Origin: Glandiceps talaboti
Taxonomy: Eukaryota; Hemichordata; Enteropneusta; Spengelidae
Assembly (NCBI RefSeq): GCF_964340395.1
Contig: NC_135551.1
Span: 12,833,503 to 12,897,502, forward strand
Reading direction: 5' to 3'
DNA: 64,000 nucleotides
Part shown: positions 63,720 through 64,000 of the stretch, piece by piece
Layout of the letters: each line of letters opens with the position of its first letter
How positions within the stretch are numbered: position 1 is the first letter of the stretch
Translations under genes and position numbers: made by a program
The notes under the pieces: generated by a model
Told to the model about the DNA's origin: nothing
What the model saw: only the letters and a program-made list of their open reading frames with translations
The model's database searches: none

Positions 63720-64000
63720 ACATTGAATTACAACAGCCATAGCTGTAGAAATTGTATTTTATCTTTCTAAAAAAATAACCAAATTTTCATCAGATCCATC
63801 CAACAGTGGAATATACTAAACCAACAAATGCACCAGAAGACAGTTTGATAATCTTATTTAATAAGGTAGTCAGCATTTCATCAGATCCATCCAACATGAA
63901 ATGTTTTAAATAAGCAAATTCACTTGAAATAGTTTGATATGAAATGCATCAGCAGTGGTTGTTTTAATTTTATTTTATATTTCTAAAAGCCAGTCAACAT
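63720..64000 (+). repeat. Tandem duplication of about 105 bp
   Basis: tttcatcagatccatccaac occurs at 63786 and 63889, preceded by gtcagcat or aaccaaat. A third start appears at the window end (agccagtcaacat). Confidence 0.75.

Overview
This is a eukaryotic (animal) window. Genes are split by GT-AG introns, the DNA is AT-rich, and most of the sequence is intron, miniature transposons and tandem satellites. The gene set (MRPS31, OSTM1, MEAF6, TRMT2B, a Toll-like receptor, an arrestin-domain protein) and the repeat style (acatgtacatgta and taccggta strings, many palindromic elements ending in gcgccctct or tgtgccctcta) suggest a marine invertebrate. A deuterostome such as a hemichordate is likely, but the sequence alone does not fix the species.

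Layout. At 1-3614 (minus) lie the first three coding exons of mitochondrial ribosomal protein S31; its 3' end is outside the window. It is head-to-head with OSTM1 (plus, six exons, 3893-11798), with 278 bp between the start codons. A gene-poor stretch follows (11.8-17.1 kb). MEAF6 (minus, five exons, 19723-17148) is head-to-head with TRMT2B (plus, 20066-36856), with 342 bp between start codons. Both of those start codons sit in ATGGCGGCC. The large third intron of TRMT2B (25223-33515) holds a Toll-like receptor on the opposite strand (29935-26965). Its coding region is broken by one in-frame stop and one frameshift. TRMT2B can be followed only to the SAM-binding motif; the exons for its catalytic C-terminus were not found. 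At 41401-41551 is the first coding exon of an ARRDC/TXNIP-type alpha-arrestin. The remaining 22 kb looks like its first intron and is dominated by diverged tandem arrays.

Repeats. At least eight palindromic (MITE or fold-back) families are visible. They include a TTAA-flanked family with two copies of exactly 346 bp; a hAT-like family with 15-bp inverted ends and 8-bp target duplications; a second hAT-like element stacked at the same 8-bp target; and a fold-back family whose inner segment has been amplified into 23 near-identical 44-bp units inside an OSTM1 intron. Two non-LTR retrotransposon 3' fragments are present, one of which interrupts the second copy of a duplicated repeat.

Functionally the intact genes are unrelated housekeeping genes: mitochondrial translation, lysosomal chloride transport, histone acetylation and mitochondrial RNA methylation. 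They are arranged as two bidirectional promoter pairs. I see no operon-like system and no clear new biological system. The most unusual points are the broken TLR nested antisense in TRMT2B, the apparently truncated TRMT2B, the satellite grown from a MITE and the stacked transposons.
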